Positions 36,370 to 44,659 of a DNA stretch of 64,000 bases are shown here, one piece after another. Position 1 is the stretch's first letter. Each line of letters starts with the position of its first letter. The DNA comes from Prevotella merdae (GTDB lineage: Bacteria; Bacteroidota; Bacteroidia; Bacteroidales; Bacteroidaceae), in contig NZ_LT985324.1 in the NCBI RefSeq assembly GCF_900290275.1, positions 1,027,112-1,091,111 on the forward strand, read 5' to 3'. Below the pieces are notes generated by a model. That model did not search any database, was not told where the DNA came from, and saw only the letters and a list, made by a program, of their open reading frames with translations. Made by a program: the position numbers and the translations under genes.

Positions 36370-39021
36370 TTATCTTGTCTTCACTCCGTATATCTCATAG
36401 TCCTTCTTTCGTCTTTCTACTATCGGCGTATTCTTCCCGTCGTAGTACATATCAAACCATGTTGACGATTCTTTTGGTTTCATACTATCACTCAGCACAA
36501 AATGTTTGCCGTCCAACGACCGTTGCTGTATGTAATAATGGTGTTGTCTATATGCAGTCTTGACGAACACTTCTCTTAATCCCAAGAAGCAAATGTCATC
36601 GTACATCCTTATCTCTGCTCTTCTGTAGGTTTCACCATTGTTTCTTCCACATCTCATATACACTCCACCAATCTTCAAGAAATCCATGAAACCAATGGTG
36701 ACAAATTCTGGTTCTCGGGTAAAACATGTCATATTCTCCAAATATACCCAGTATTCCTTGCCTTGCTCCATGAAATGAAGCAGAGTGTTGTCCTGCAGCT
36801 CTGCAAATTCATACGTCTGTTCTGGCATTTCCATTGGTTTGTACAGTTCGGTGCGTACAAGGTATTTACCTTCTCTGCTTTGCACTACTCTTATACCGTA
36901 TGCCTGAGGATATATCTTGGCATAACTGCCTAATGACTCCCATTTATCCATACAATGTCTTCTATAGTATACTTGGTAATTGTTCTTCGTGACGCAATTG
37001 ACTCTCAGATTGGCAGGTTCTTTATAATCAGCCAACTGTGTCTTGCCTTCGATGTGGTCTATTTTTATTTCTGGTCTGAAAAACCTTATATATTGTTTCT
37101 TTTCCCCTTCAAATTGCTTGACCTCTTCTTTCCATGTGTTTCTCCTTTCCGCTAATTCTTCAGCTGTCATAGGATGCAACATACTATCCCAAGCCTTGCG
37201 CCAAGCCAAACCTCCTTGTTCGTCTTCCCAAATCGAAAGGTCTTCTATTTTCTCCTTAAACATGTATAGTCTGTCTGGCTCTGATGGCTGCACAAAGAAA
37301 TTGCGGAACCGCAGCCCTTCGTCGGTCCCATTGCCCAACGCATTCCGCAATACAAAACAGTTCTCGTCCATCTTACGTGTCTTTACTCTCGGATAGAGGC
37401 GCAGTCCGTCTGTAGTAGAGAACTCCATAAAACCATGCTTTTCTATTCTCGGTCGCTTGAAGAATCTAACTCCATTACGCAAGTCCATCCATGGACGTTC
37501 TCTGTCTATCTTCCGTCGAGAGTACAGCTTGGCTATTCCGTATGCTTTCAGTTCTACCTTATTATATTCACAGGGTAGCACTTCCTTATCGTCCTTATCC
37601 ACAACACCCGACAACCCTTCCTTGTTGCCAACTATCTCGTAGCCGTATGCTTCCTCCAAGTCCATACGTTGCCCCTCATGTGTCATAACGGTAATCAACT
37701 CTGTTCGTGCGTCCGAAGTGATTCTCTCTTGTTCGTTGCAAACAGAATAGGCTATGTTATACTGTCCTTCCACTTCCCCTGTCAGAATGCCTTTACCAGC
37801 GATACGTCCCTCAAACATGGCTTGCCAGTCTCTGTCATCTGACGGCAGACCAAACAAACGGTACAGTCCGACATTGTCTAATATCAAGCAATACTTCTTG
37901 CCCTCAAACACACGCATGCCACGTCCTACTTGCTGCAGGTATTTTGCCAACGACAGTGTGGGTCTCGCCAACTGAATGAACTCTACATCGGGACAGTCAA
38001 AACCTTCACCAAACAAGTCCACATTCACCAACACTTGTATGTCGTTAGTCTGTTCCAAAGAGGCATAGCAAGAATTACCATAACGATCTCCTACACTTGT
38101 TTTCTTAAACCTTTCAATGATTTTCTTTCTTTCTTCAATCGATGTCTTGCTGCTTATCGCCACTGCTTTTATTCCATGCTGTCTGTACGCTTCCGCTATA
38201 TGCTCCGCATGAGCTATGTCTATGGCGTAAGTAATGCCTTTCTTGTTAGCTGCATATCTTATCACCGTATCGCAAAGCCTCTCGATGCTTGGCTGCACAT
38301 TCAGCTTCTCGCTCATCTCTCTCAGCGAGAAGTCTCCGTCGGCACCACGTTTCTTCAGCGAGTTCACCAAGTGCCAATCCTCACTATCCTCTCTTATGGA
38401 CATATAGTCATACAACGATAGCCACCCATCGGCAATAAACTTCTTTACCGACCACGACTGCAGCAGCACATCAAACAAATCGGTGAACCCTCGTTTAGTC
38501 AGTCGGCAAGGCGTGGCAGTCAGTCCCAACTTCTTTGCCTCAGGATAAGCATCCATCACCTCCTTATAAGTCTTCGCCACGGCATGATGCGCCTCGTCAA
38601 TTATGATGAGCGAAGGCTTCTCCTCCAATTCATGATAATGCTTCGATAGCCACTGTATAGAGAAAACTTTGATAAGTGAAGAGTGAAGAGTGAAAAGTGA
38701 AGAATCCAATGGGTTAAGTGAAAAGGGAAGAGTGAAAAGTGAAGAATCCAATTGCTTTGCAAGTGTTTCCTTTATCTGTTCCACCAATTCACGCCGATGC
38801 ACCACAATCCACACACATGGATTTTTCCATTTTAACTTTTCACTTTTCTCTCCATCTGGATTTTTCCCTTTTAACTTTTCACTTTTCACTACTTCTGCAA
38901 GAAGTATCGTTTTTCCTGTTCCAGTAGGCATCTGAACCATAACGGATTGATGAGACTCAAAAGCCTTCTCTATCCGTTCCTTCATATCCTCTTGGTAATC
39001 AAATAGCTTGATTTCTTTCAT
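36370..39021 (-). CDS. DEAD/DEAH-box superfamily 2 helicase with repeat-derived insertions
   Basis: An 883-residue SF2 helicase. Motif I MPTGTGKT (31-38), motif Ia VVHRRELVEQI, motif II IDEAHHA and motif VI QQVGRGMRV are present. The ~450 residues after the helicase core are unassigned, with no endonuclease motif seen. Two segments look foreign: residues 46-69 and 91-116 (SSLFTLPFSL, and SSLFTLHSSL). They are translated from the dispersed gaagagtgaaaagtg repeat and remain in frame. Both interrupt conserved spacing, between motif I and Ia and between Ia and II. Activity is therefore uncertain. It is an accessory gene of possible defence or repair role. Confidence 0.85.
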   Translation of the reverse strand: MKEIKLFDYQEDMKERIEKAFESHQSVMVQMPTGTGKTILLAEVVKSEKLKGKNPDGEKSEKLKWKNPCVWIVVHRRELVEQIKETLAKQLDSSLFTLPFSLNPLDSSLFTLHSSLIKVFSIQWLSKHYHELEEKPSLIIIDEAHHAVAKTYKEVMDAYPEAKKLGLTATPCRLTKRGFTDLFDVLLQSWSVKKFIADGWLSLYDYMSIREDSEDWHLVNSLKKRGADGDFSLREMSEKLNVQPSIERLCDTVIRYAANKKGITYAIDIAHAEHIAEAYRQHGIKAVAISSKTSIEERKKIIERFKKTSVGDRYGNSCYASLEQTNDIQVLVNVDLFGEGFDCPDVEFIQLARPTLSLAKYLQQVGRGMRVFEGKKYCLILDNVGLYRLFGLPSDDRDWQAMFEGRIAGKGILTGEVEGQYNIAYSVCNEQERITSDARTELITVMTHEGQRMDLEEAYGYEIVGNKEGLSGVVDKDDKEVLPCEYNKVELKAYGIAKLYSRRKIDRERPWMDLRNGVRFFKRPRIEKHGFMEFSTTDGLRLYPRVKTRKMDENCFVLRNALGNGTDEGLRFRNFFVQPSEPDRLYMFKEKIEDLSIWEDEQGGLAWRKAWDSMLHPMTAEELAERRNTWKEEVKQFEGEKKQYIRFFRPEIKIDHIEGKTQLADYKEPANLRVNCVTKNNYQVYYRRHCMDKWESLGSYAKIYPQAYGIRVVQSREGKYLVRTELYKPMEMPEQTYEFAELQDNTLLHFMEQGKEYWVYLENMTCFTREPEFVTIGFMDFLKIGGVYMRCGRNNGETYRRAEIRMYDDICFLGLREVFVKTAYRQHHYYIQQRSLDGKHFVLSDSMKPKESSTWFDMYYDGKNTPIVERRKKDYEIYGVKTR
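38674..38751. repeat. Family A repeat inside the helicase gene, site 2
   Basis: Copies of gaagagtgaaaagtgaag with the 'aatccaatgggttaag' module, encoding helicase residues 91-116 in frame on the minus strand. Confidence 0.85.
38815..38886. repeat. Family A repeat inside the helicase gene, site 1
   Basis: Inverted family A sequence (catggatttttcc, then acttttcacttttc) encoding helicase residues 46-69 in frame. Confidence 0.85.
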
Positions 39022-39033
39022 TCAAACACCTAT

Positions 39034-39209
39034 TTATAACACATTACCCAAGTAGTTTTTCACATAGTATTTGTCTGGATACTCAGCAATCATTTTCTTG
39101 ATGCCGTCCTTGATCACCTCATCTGCACACACCAACATGTGCAAAACAAGCCTCCACCATTCTTCGAGAGTACCTTATCTATCTTATCAAAATCTGTATT
39201 TGTGTTCAT
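39034..39209 (-). pseudogene. Frameshifted small gene remnant
   Basis: From ATG 39209 (minus) a short frame reads MNTNTDFDKIDKVLSKNGGG and ends early. In another frame the same stretch continues DEVIKDGIKKMIAEYPDKYY and then to a stop at 39034. The two parts look like one small protein broken by an indel near 39125. No family was recognised. Confidence 0.4.
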
Positions 39210-39277
39210 ACAATGTTCCCCTTGTTAAACCATCCAAAATATTCACTTAAAAGTGAACAGTCTTTAATTTCTTTATG

Positions 39278-39285
39278 TATTTTTG
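39278..39285 (+). promoter_or_regulatory. -7 box before the HTH remnant
   Basis: TAttTTTG followed by cgc. It would drive the decayed frame at 39366-39485. Confidence 0.45.
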
Positions 39286-39365
39286 CGCAAAAGAATGGTG
39301 TTATTACCATTGAGAAGAATATGATAACCGATATAGAAAGTGCAACCTTTGAAATTTAGTAATTA

Positions 39366-39485
39366 TGGTACAGAATAAACTTTTCCGTGATTGCCTTGCA
39401 GCAATGTCGCCACAACTTCACCACACAAACCATTGCTCGCATTCAAACCGCATTGGGATGTAACTTAATAAATATTGCTCATTAG
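39366..39485 (+). pseudogene. Remnant of an XRE-type antitoxin C-terminus
   Basis: In one frame the sequence reads CRHNFTTQTIARIQTALGCN to a stop at 39483. This resembles the second half of HTH antitoxins (a HNFT-x-x-TIA-x-L-x-x-ALG pattern after the recognition helix). No N-terminal helix-turn-helix or start is readable upstream in the same frame. A promoter and a terminator still flank it. Confidence 0.4.
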
Positions 39486-39490
39486 GTATA

Positions 39491-39524
39491 TTGGAGAGTC
39501 AGAGTAAAGGCTCTCCAATTTTTT
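39491..39524 (+). terminator. Intrinsic terminator
   Basis: ttggagag (39491-39498) pairs with ctctccaa (39511-39518), followed by six Ts. It ends the transcript of the decayed antitoxin frame. Confidence 0.85.
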
Positions 39525-39525
39525 A

Positions 39526-39747
39526 CTATATTTTTCGGTATTCACTATTGAACAAAACTTCATCAGTATCGAAATAGACTTCTGCGATTAGATGCTTTTG
39601 GAGATAATCATAATTCTCATAGTCTTCTTTGAATTTCTCCATATCAACATCCATATCATGCACATAGATATTGTACTGCCTATCTGCGTGTTTCTTTTTG
39701 AATTCAGAAACATAGTTGGATAAATGGAACACCAACTTTATAGACAC
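39526..39747 (-). CDS. Small hypothetical protein, possibly a gene fragment
   Basis: A 73-residue frame rich in Asp, Tyr and Lys (YNIYVHDMDVDMEKFKEDY), starting at GTG 39747. The GTG sits in the arm of a 9-base hairpin (39739-39764), and there is no clear ribosome site. The frame may be the C-terminal piece of a longer lost gene. No family was recognised. Confidence 0.35.
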   Translation of the reverse strand: MSIKLVFHLSNYVSEFKKKHADRQYNIYVHDMDVDMEKFKEDYENYDYLQKHLIAEVYFDTDEVLFNSEYRKI

Positions 39748-39870
39748 CTATGCAAGTGTCTATATAATAAATAAAAAAAATAAAAGATTAGAACCCCATT
39801 GCAGTATCGCTCTGCACTATGCCGCCACTCGGATGAGGAGAATTTGAATTGTCTTTGAAAACTTAATGGT
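39748..39870. other. Non-coding stretch with a dispersed motif (family F)
   Basis: Contains gcagtatcgctctgc followed by atgccgccactcg at about 39800-39832. The same pair of motifs recurs at about 43980-44015. No gene seen. Confidence 0.6.
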
Positions 39871-39873
39871 TAG

Positions 39874-39945
39874 CTATTTCTTTCTGTGAAAGGCCTGTTG
39901 CTTTCATTATATTGTCGATAGACATTCCCATTTCAAGAAGATTTC
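39874..39945 (-). pseudogene. 3' fragment of an Rpn-family nuclease gene
   Basis: Nearly identical to the last ~70 bases of the intact Rpn gene (42117-42195), covering LEMGMSIDNIMKATG and SQKEI. It is cut off on the 5' side. Confidence 0.75.
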
Positions 39946-40112
39946 AAACTTGTTTAAAGTTTGCCGAGTCGTGATGGCATTCGATGAGAGCAAATTCCAA
40001 ATTGCTTCTATAAAGTATCTCATTATGCGTATAGTTTTTATACGAATGAGCAATTAACAGACATATATGCAGCCAGCACATTACGTCCATTAATCGCTCA
40101 TCAACCAATTGC
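39946..40112. other. Non-coding tail of the Rpn remnant
   Basis: No gene recognised. Some segments (cgatgagagcaaattccaaattgc) could be further decayed coding sequence. Confidence 0.4.
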
Positions 40113-41411
40113 TTATCTTACAATCGCTTCCTTAATGCTCTCTACGATATACTTCACATCATCATCCGTAACATACGGACCTGCTGGCAGACAGAAGCCA
40201 ACCTTAAACAGTTCCTCCTCTACCCCATTGGTATATACAGAAGCACCCTCATACACGGGTTGTTTGTGCATAGGCTTCCATACCGGGCGACACTCAATCT
40301 TCTTGCCCAGCATGAACACACGCAATGCCTCTACATTTTCGTTAGGCTGACAGTCGGTTGTTGCTGAATCAACGGCATGGATTACACCAGCAGCTCCACC
40401 TACGGCAGTCTTAATCACTTCCTTGTAAGCGTTCTCCTGACCTTGAATCTTCACATCTGCATCCAAAGTGGCAGCGCAAAGCCAGAAGTTTGCGTCATAG
40501 CGTGGGTCTGTTGGCTGTTTGTGGATATGTACTCCAGGAACATCCTTCAACAGTTCCTCATAGAGCTTCTGCACATGCTTGTGATGAGCGATATGGTCGT
40601 TAAGCACAGTCATCTGACCGCGACCGATTCCCGCACACACGTTCGACATACGATAGTTGTAGCCGATAGCCGTATGCTGATAGTAAGGATAAGCGTCGCG
40701 AGCCTGTGTGGCATACCACATCACCTCATTGGCATCCTCAGCATTACGGCAAATCAAAGCACCACCACCAGAAGTAGTAATCATCTTGTTGCCATTAAAC
40801 GACAGCACACCATACTTGCCGAATGTACCCAACACTTGTCCATCAAAGCGCGAGCCCATACCCTCGGCAGCATCCTCCACCACTGGAATGCCATACTTGT
40901 CGGCAATAGCCATAATCTCGTCAATACGGTAAGGCATACCATACAGAGCTACAGGCACTATAGCCTTAGGCAACTTGCCCGTCTTCTCTTTACGGTCAAT
41001 GATAGCCTTCTCCAGCAAAGCAGGATCCATATTCCATGTCTCTCCCTCTGAACCTACAAACACAGGCTTTGCACCAAGATAAGTGATAGGATGACTTGAA
41101 GCACAGAACGTAAAGCTCTGCACCAGCACCTCGTCACCAGCCTTAACACCACATCCAATCAGTGCCAAGTGAACAGCAGCAGTACCAGCGCTCAAGCAAA
41201 CCACCTCACGCTCTAATTCAACATTCCTAACTCCTAATTCCTCATTGGAAGTTTGACTACAGACAAACTTCTTTAGGTCTTTCTCGAAAGCATTTACGTT
41301 TGGACCCATCGGCACCACCCAATTGGTGTCGAAAGCCTCCTTAACGTATTTCTGTTCCAAACCAGCCTCACTCATATGAGCAAGACACAGATAAATCGTT
41401 TTTCTTTCCAT
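40113..41411 (-). CDS. DegT/DnrJ/EryC1/StrS aminotransferase with a repeat-derived insertion
   Basis: PLP-dependent sugar aminotransferase of 432 residues, probably making an amino sugar for the adjacent polysaccharide locus. The PLP Lys is in SFNGNKMITTSGGGA; LSAGTAAVHLAL and VEDAAEGMGSRFDG are family blocks. Residues ~51-68 (CSQTSNEELGVRNVELER) do not fit the family. Their DNA (41208-41261) is repeat family B (aattcctaactcctaattcc type), inserted in frame just before the conserved REVVCLSAGTAA strand. The gene lies apart from the main locus, beyond the Septu and Rpn genes. Confidence 0.9.
   Translation of the reverse strand: MERKTIYLCLAHMSEAGLEQKYVKEAFDTNWVVPMGPNVNAFEKDLKKFVCSQTSNEELGVRNVELEREVVCLSAGTAAVHLALIGCGVKAGDEVLVQSFTFCASSHPITYLGAKPVFVGSEGETWNMDPALLEKAIIDRKEKTGKLPKAIVPVALYGMPYRIDEIMAIADKYGIPVVEDAAEGMGSRFDGQVLGTFGKYGVLSFNGNKMITTSGGGALICRNAEDANEVMWYATQARDAYPYYQHTAIGYNYRMSNVCAGIGRGQMTVLNDHIAHHKHVQKLYEELLKDVPGVHIHKQPTDPRYDANFWLCAATLDADVKIQGQENAYKEVIKTAVGGAAGVIHAVDSATTDCQPNENVEALRVFMLGKKIECRPVWKPMHKQPVYEGASVYTNGVEEELFKVGFCLPAGPYVTDDDVKYIVESIKEAIVR
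41208..41261. repeat. Family B repeat inside the DegT aminotransferase gene
   Basis: Contains tctaattcaacattcctaac followed by tcctaattcctcattgg, the same words that fill the intergenic stretches at 41560-41635, 43125-43240, 43890-43955 and 46076-46215. Confidence 0.8.
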
Positions 41412-41856
41412 AATTAAAAATTTATATATTTAAAAATTTGGTATTTACGTCACTATAATGCATGTACAGTATATACATGCACAACAGGGTATGGCGACTC
41501 CGCCATACCCACTATATCATAAAAAAAGGCAATTGCCTTAAAAAAATATGAATTGATAAAAAACAATTCAAAATTGAATAATTCAACATCGGCAAAGCCG
41601 ACCATTCAAAACTCAACACTCAAAATTCAACATTGCGCACAGCGTAACGTAAGTATTCGGTATCCCCTCATATTTCCGATACGCATATGAGTTTTAGCCC
41701 TCCACCAGCTAATGCCAGTGGAGGTTATACCTTAATTTGACTAAATTATAAATTCATTTTATTATTCATCATCTTCCCAAAATTCAGGAAGAAGAGTATA
41801 AAGCTTATCCTTTGGCGTTGTCTTATGTTTTTTTTAAGTCGATGGCAAAATTACCC
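41412..41856. other. Gene-free region with palindromes and family B repeats
   Basis: Contains a REP-like hairpin at 41487-41510 (gggtatggcg with cgccataccc), family B repeats at about 41560-41640 and a cctccac/gtggagg hairpin at 41699-41724. At 41765-41830 the minus strand reads like a gene end (TPKDKLYTLLPEFWEDDE then stop), without a visible start. Confidence 0.6.
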
Positions 41857-41943
41857 TCGCTATCTCTATAGCTTTTTTACATTCTCCTTTTTCTTCTGCA
41901 CTATCCAAAGAATTCTTTATGTCTCGATAAGCCTTAAGGCTAT
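41857..41943 (-). pseudogene. Internal fragment of an Rpn-family nuclease gene
   Basis: Matches 42189-42283 of the intact Rpn gene with few differences (AYRDIKNSLDSAEEKGE and KKAIEIA). It interrupts the antitoxin-like frame that starts at 42085. Confidence 0.75.
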
Positions 41944-41947
41944 AATA

Positions 41948-42085
41948 TCACACGCCTCTCATTTCATTGATAAAGTCGTCAACACTTTGAAGTTTTCTAC
42001 CTTCAATCTTTGCAACCTTCATTTCACTTATAGCTCTTGTCAAGCTATCCTTAACATAAGCCTTCTGTTTTTCCTCTAACATCAT
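41948..42085 (-). pseudogene. Truncated antitoxin-like frame
   Basis: Forty-five residues starting MMLEEKQKAYVKDSLTRAIS and ending in NEMRGV at a stop. Short helical proteins with an 'AKxEGxKLxSxDDFxNE' pattern are common as RelB-like antitoxins in Bacteroidetes. Here the C-terminus is cut where the Rpn fragment begins. Tentative. Confidence 0.4.
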
Positions 42086-42113
42086 GAGTGTTAAGTATTA
42101 ACACTGTAAAAGC

Positions 42114-42959
42114 TTAAAGCATATCAATCTCTTTCTGTGAAAGCCCCGTTGCTTTCATTATATTGTCAATAGACATTCCCATTTCAAGAAGATTTTTCGC
42201 TATCTCTATAGCTTTTTTACGTTCTCCTTTTTCTTCTGCACTATCCAAAGAATTCTTTATGTCGCGATAAGCCTTAAGGCTATCCTCGTATTCCCTGAGT
42301 TCAGCCCTTGTAAACTTGGCAATTTCGGCTTCAGCAAACAATCGGTTAAATACAGCTGTTTGCAAATATTCAGGCTGGCGGTCAAGACGCGAGAGGTTTT
42401 TAAGAATAAAGAGCCACTTGTCATAGTTGGTCTTAAGTTCTTCTATCCTCTTGTTGAACTTGGATATTTCCACATATTTAAATGTAAGTTTATCGTTGAA
42501 CACTCGGTGTGTCTGCTTGTCAAGCAAACCAATGTCATGGTTTATAGTATCATCAGAAAAGGCAGGGTCGCTCATATCGTAGTTGAGCAGCGCCACTACA
42601 TAAACATGCTTGAGCTTATAGTTCCATCCTTCCCCTTTTTGAGCCTGCTCACGAATGGGGAATGTGGCATAATACAACGAGCGATCCTTGAAATATGTTT
42701 GATATGCATTCTGCATCTCTACAATAAATTTCTCGCCTTTCTCGTTCTCGCAATACACATCGAATATCGCTTTACGATCGGTATGTACATCGCCCACATG
42801 CTCGCTATTAAGAAACGTTACGTCTTTCACAACCTGTTCACCATTAAATAAAGAGTTGAGAAAGTCAATAAGCAAATCCTTATTGGGTTTGGTGCCAAAA
42901 ATTCGCTTGAAACCAAAATCGGTAAGTAAACTTATATATCGTTCTTCTGTGTGTCGCAT
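42114..42959 (-). CDS. Rpn-family recombination-promoting nuclease (PD-(D/E)XK)
   Basis: A 281-residue protein of the Rpn/YhgA-like family (PF12784-type 'putative transposase'). It opens RYISLLTDFGFKRIFGTKPN and carries the PD-(D/E)XK core KAIFDVYCENEKGEKFIVEMQ (Asp, then Glu-x-Gln). The C-terminus has the short GMSIDNIMKATGLSQKEI motif. Rpn proteins are DNA endonucleases that raise recombination, and some have been linked to phage defence. Partial copies lie at 39874-39945 and 41857-41943. It is driven by the promoter module at 42985-43101. Confidence 0.9.
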   Translation of the reverse strand: MRHTEERYISLLTDFGFKRIFGTKPNKDLLIDFLNSLFNGEQVVKDVTFLNSEHVGDVHTDRKAIFDVYCENEKGEKFIVEMQNAYQTYFKDRSLYYATFPIREQAQKGEGWNYKLKHVYVVALLNYDMSDPAFSDDTINHDIGLLDKQTHRVFNDKLTFKYVEISKFNKRIEELKTNYDKWLFILKNLSRLDRQPEYLQTAVFNRLFAEAEIAKFTRAELREYEDSLKAYRDIKNSLDSAEEKGERKKAIEIAKNLLEMGMSIDNIMKATGLSQKEIDML

Positions 42960-42984
42960 AACGTTAATGTTTAGGAATTATCTA

Positions 42985-43101
42985 ATGCAAAGATAGTGCA
43001 AACCGAGAGCAGAACATCAAGCTTGTTTGAATGTTTTGCCGAGGTGCAGCCTATTTTATGCAAAGATAAAAATATATGTTGAACTAAACAAGATTCATGG
43101 T
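42985..43101 (-). repeat. Mobile promoter module, copy 1 (before Rpn)
   Basis: About 117 bases nearly identical to 45920-46036. On the minus strand it contains two -7 boxes reading TAtcTTTG (plus-strand 42988-42995 and 43061-43068) around a GC-richer core (gctgcacctcggcaaaacat). The Rpn ATG lies 26 bases downstream. Confidence 0.85.
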
Positions 43102-43220
43102 CAATTCACGATAATTCACGACTGAAAAACTCAACATTCTTGCTCTGGCAAGCGGCAAAGCCTATTACAACATTCAATATTGCCAAAGGCAACCATTCAA
43201 CATTGCGCCCAGCGCATAAC
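43102..43220. repeat. Family C and B repeats
   Basis: A family C piece (tcaattcacgataattcacg) runs into family B words (aacattcaatattgcc, ccattcaacattgcgcccagc). No gene. Confidence 0.65.
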
Positions 43221-43520
43221 TCAACATTCAACGTTGCCAAATTTTCCTTGTTCAATCTCCTCTTGCAAATACGAGTATACATACTGAGGAGACTGAAAAT
43301 ACAGCCCCGTATTAGGATTCTGCAATAAGCGATAAGTGTCAGAATCATATAAGATACTAAGAGCCTGACGAATTGTCAGCCCTCTCTTTTCTACGAGAAT
43401 AGTTGCTAAGTCACGCTCCATACACTCAAGATAGAAAGCACGTCCAAAGTCCTTTGCAGGACGCGACATACTAAGGTTAATATTCTCAACCTTTACATTA
43501 GACCCATGATATAGTTTCAT
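43221..43520 (-). CDS. Chimeric DUF3990-DUF3791-like protein
   Basis: Ninety-nine residues. The first ~32 (MKLYHGSNVKVENINLSMSR, then PAKDFGRAFYLE) are the start of DUF3990, an ADP-ribosyltransferase-fold toxin-like family usually about 150 residues long. The rest (ERDLATILVEKRGLTIRQAL, then TGLYFQSPQYVYSYLQEE) resembles a separate small DUF3791-type protein. A deletion seems to have fused the toxin's beginning to the next gene, removing the catalytic body. It overlaps the DUF3791 gene by four bases, as in an intact three-gene toxin-antitoxin operon. Confidence 0.65.
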   Translation of the reverse strand: MKLYHGSNVKVENINLSMSRPAKDFGRAFYLECMERDLATILVEKRGLTIRQALSILYDSDTYRLLQNPNTGLYFQSPQYVYSYLQEEIEQGKFGNVEC

Positions 43521-43732
43521 GTCAGCAATCCTCCTTTTTTACGGCAAAAGGCAGCAAGTCCTTCTACTTGTTCCTCAAACGACAGAGTATGCAAAATGCT
43601 ATAATGTCTCTCTGCATACTCTATTCCATCGTGCAGACTAACATATCGGAAAGCCTGCATATAGCTCAAACCGAAATGACGCGCAAACAGTTTTATGAGC
43701 ATGATTATATATTCTATCTTATCGGCTATCAT
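43517..43732 (-). CDS. DUF3791 protein (toxin-antitoxin partner)
   Basis: Seventy-one residues from ATG 43732 (MIADKIEYIIMLIKLFARHF); an upstream ATG at 43762 would leave a leader of only a few bases after the -7 box at 43772-43779. The sequence ends AFCRKKGGLLT and matches DUF3791, small helical proteins that pair with DUF3990 genes. It probably neutralised the toxin that has since been truncated. Confidence 0.65.
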   Translation of the reverse strand: MIADKIEYIIMLIKLFARHFGLSYMQAFRYVSLHDGIEYAERHYSILHTLSFEEQVEGLAAFCRKKGGLLT

Positions 43733-43771
43733 ATCATATTTGGACAAACTACTTATGTTCATCTTCAAACG

Positions 43772-43779
43772 CAAATTTA
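43772..43779 (-). promoter_or_regulatory. -7 box for the DUF3791/DUF3990 pair
   Basis: Minus strand reads TAaaTTTG followed by cg, 39 bases before ATG 43732. Confidence 0.55.
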
Positions 43780-43861
43780 CGTCATTTCCCCGACACTTAC
43801 AAGTATTCTTACAATAATCTTTTGATTTAGAAGGAATGTTGCGCTCAGCCCGTAAAGACAC

Positions 43862-44041
43862 TTACCAAAGCAAGAATTATAAGCAAATTCCTAATTGTTC
43901 AATTCCAAATCGCAGGCGAAGCCGAGAACAACTCCTAACTCCTAATTCAACATTCAAAATTTATTTTTGTTCCTCACCGCAGTATCGCTCTGCGCATATG
44001 CCGCCACTCGTATGGGGATAAAAATTTAGATATTGTTAATA
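43862..44041. repeat. Family B and family F repeats
   Basis: ttgttcaattccaaatcgca with gccgagaacaactcctaac matches 46085-46130. gcagtatcgctctgc plus atgccgccactcg matches 39800-39832. No gene. Confidence 0.7.
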
Positions 44042-44659
44042 TTACACTTGAGAGAGTTCATATTCAACTGAACTTATAAAACCATCAGAAGCAAGGAAAT
44101 GCAAAATTTCATCTTTGTCCATACCACCCTCAAACATACTTCGAGCTAAAGTCATACTATTCGCTCTACGGTTTTTCAATGTTTCATCATTCAGATTAAA
44201 CATTGTTATTGTATTTTCTGCTAATGTGTCATTACAATCAGATGGTTCCATAAAACCGTCAGTATAAAACTTGAACCTACCCGTGAAATCATCAACTACC
44301 GGATCAAGTATATTTTTATATCTCTTTTTGGAAGAATCATAATCACTCTTCTTTATATGATCATCTTTCCAATCTGCACCAAAACGATAATCTTTAACCG
44401 CAGCTATCATATTTGTCCAAGAGAATGTTAAATTAGGGTCGATGTCCCGCTTAACATAGTGGTCTATATGTTTCTTTCCGCTACTAAGAGGTATTTCGGT
44501 ATATCCACATAATTCGCCTTGATCCAATTCACATTGGGTCAAGCAATCATCATATACATGTTTATTATGCTCATCATGGATTTCTTTCCACATAGTGTGC
44601 TTCTGCTCCTTGAAATCATCAAGTGATTTGGGAACTGTACTTTTACATATGTGTCTCAT
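44042..44659 (-). CDS. ptuB: Septu PtuB-like HNH nuclease
   Basis: A 205-residue protein of the TIGR02646/PtuB type that follows an ATPase gene. The nuclease core is ELCGYTEIP, then KHIDHYVKRD (His64, Asp66, His67), then LTFSWTNMIAAVKD. In most relatives the first motif is CxYCE and the Asn helix carries a CxxC; here those extra Cys positions are Thr and Ala-Val, so zinc binding may be lost. In Septu the ATPase senses phage and the HNH protein cuts DNA. The start overlaps the ATPase stop by four bases (ATGA). No reverse transcriptase is nearby, so it is not a retron Ec67/Eco7-type operon. Confidence 0.75.
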   Translation of the reverse strand: MRHICKSTVPKSLDDFKEQKHTMWKEIHDEHNKHVYDDCLTQCELDQGELCGYTEIPLSSGKKHIDHYVKRDIDPNLTFSWTNMIAAVKDYRFGADWKDDHIKKSDYDSSKKRYKNILDPVVDDFTGRFKFYTDGFMEPSDCNDTLAENTITMFNLNDETLKNRRANSMTLARSMFEGGMDKDEILHFLASDGFISSVEYELSQV

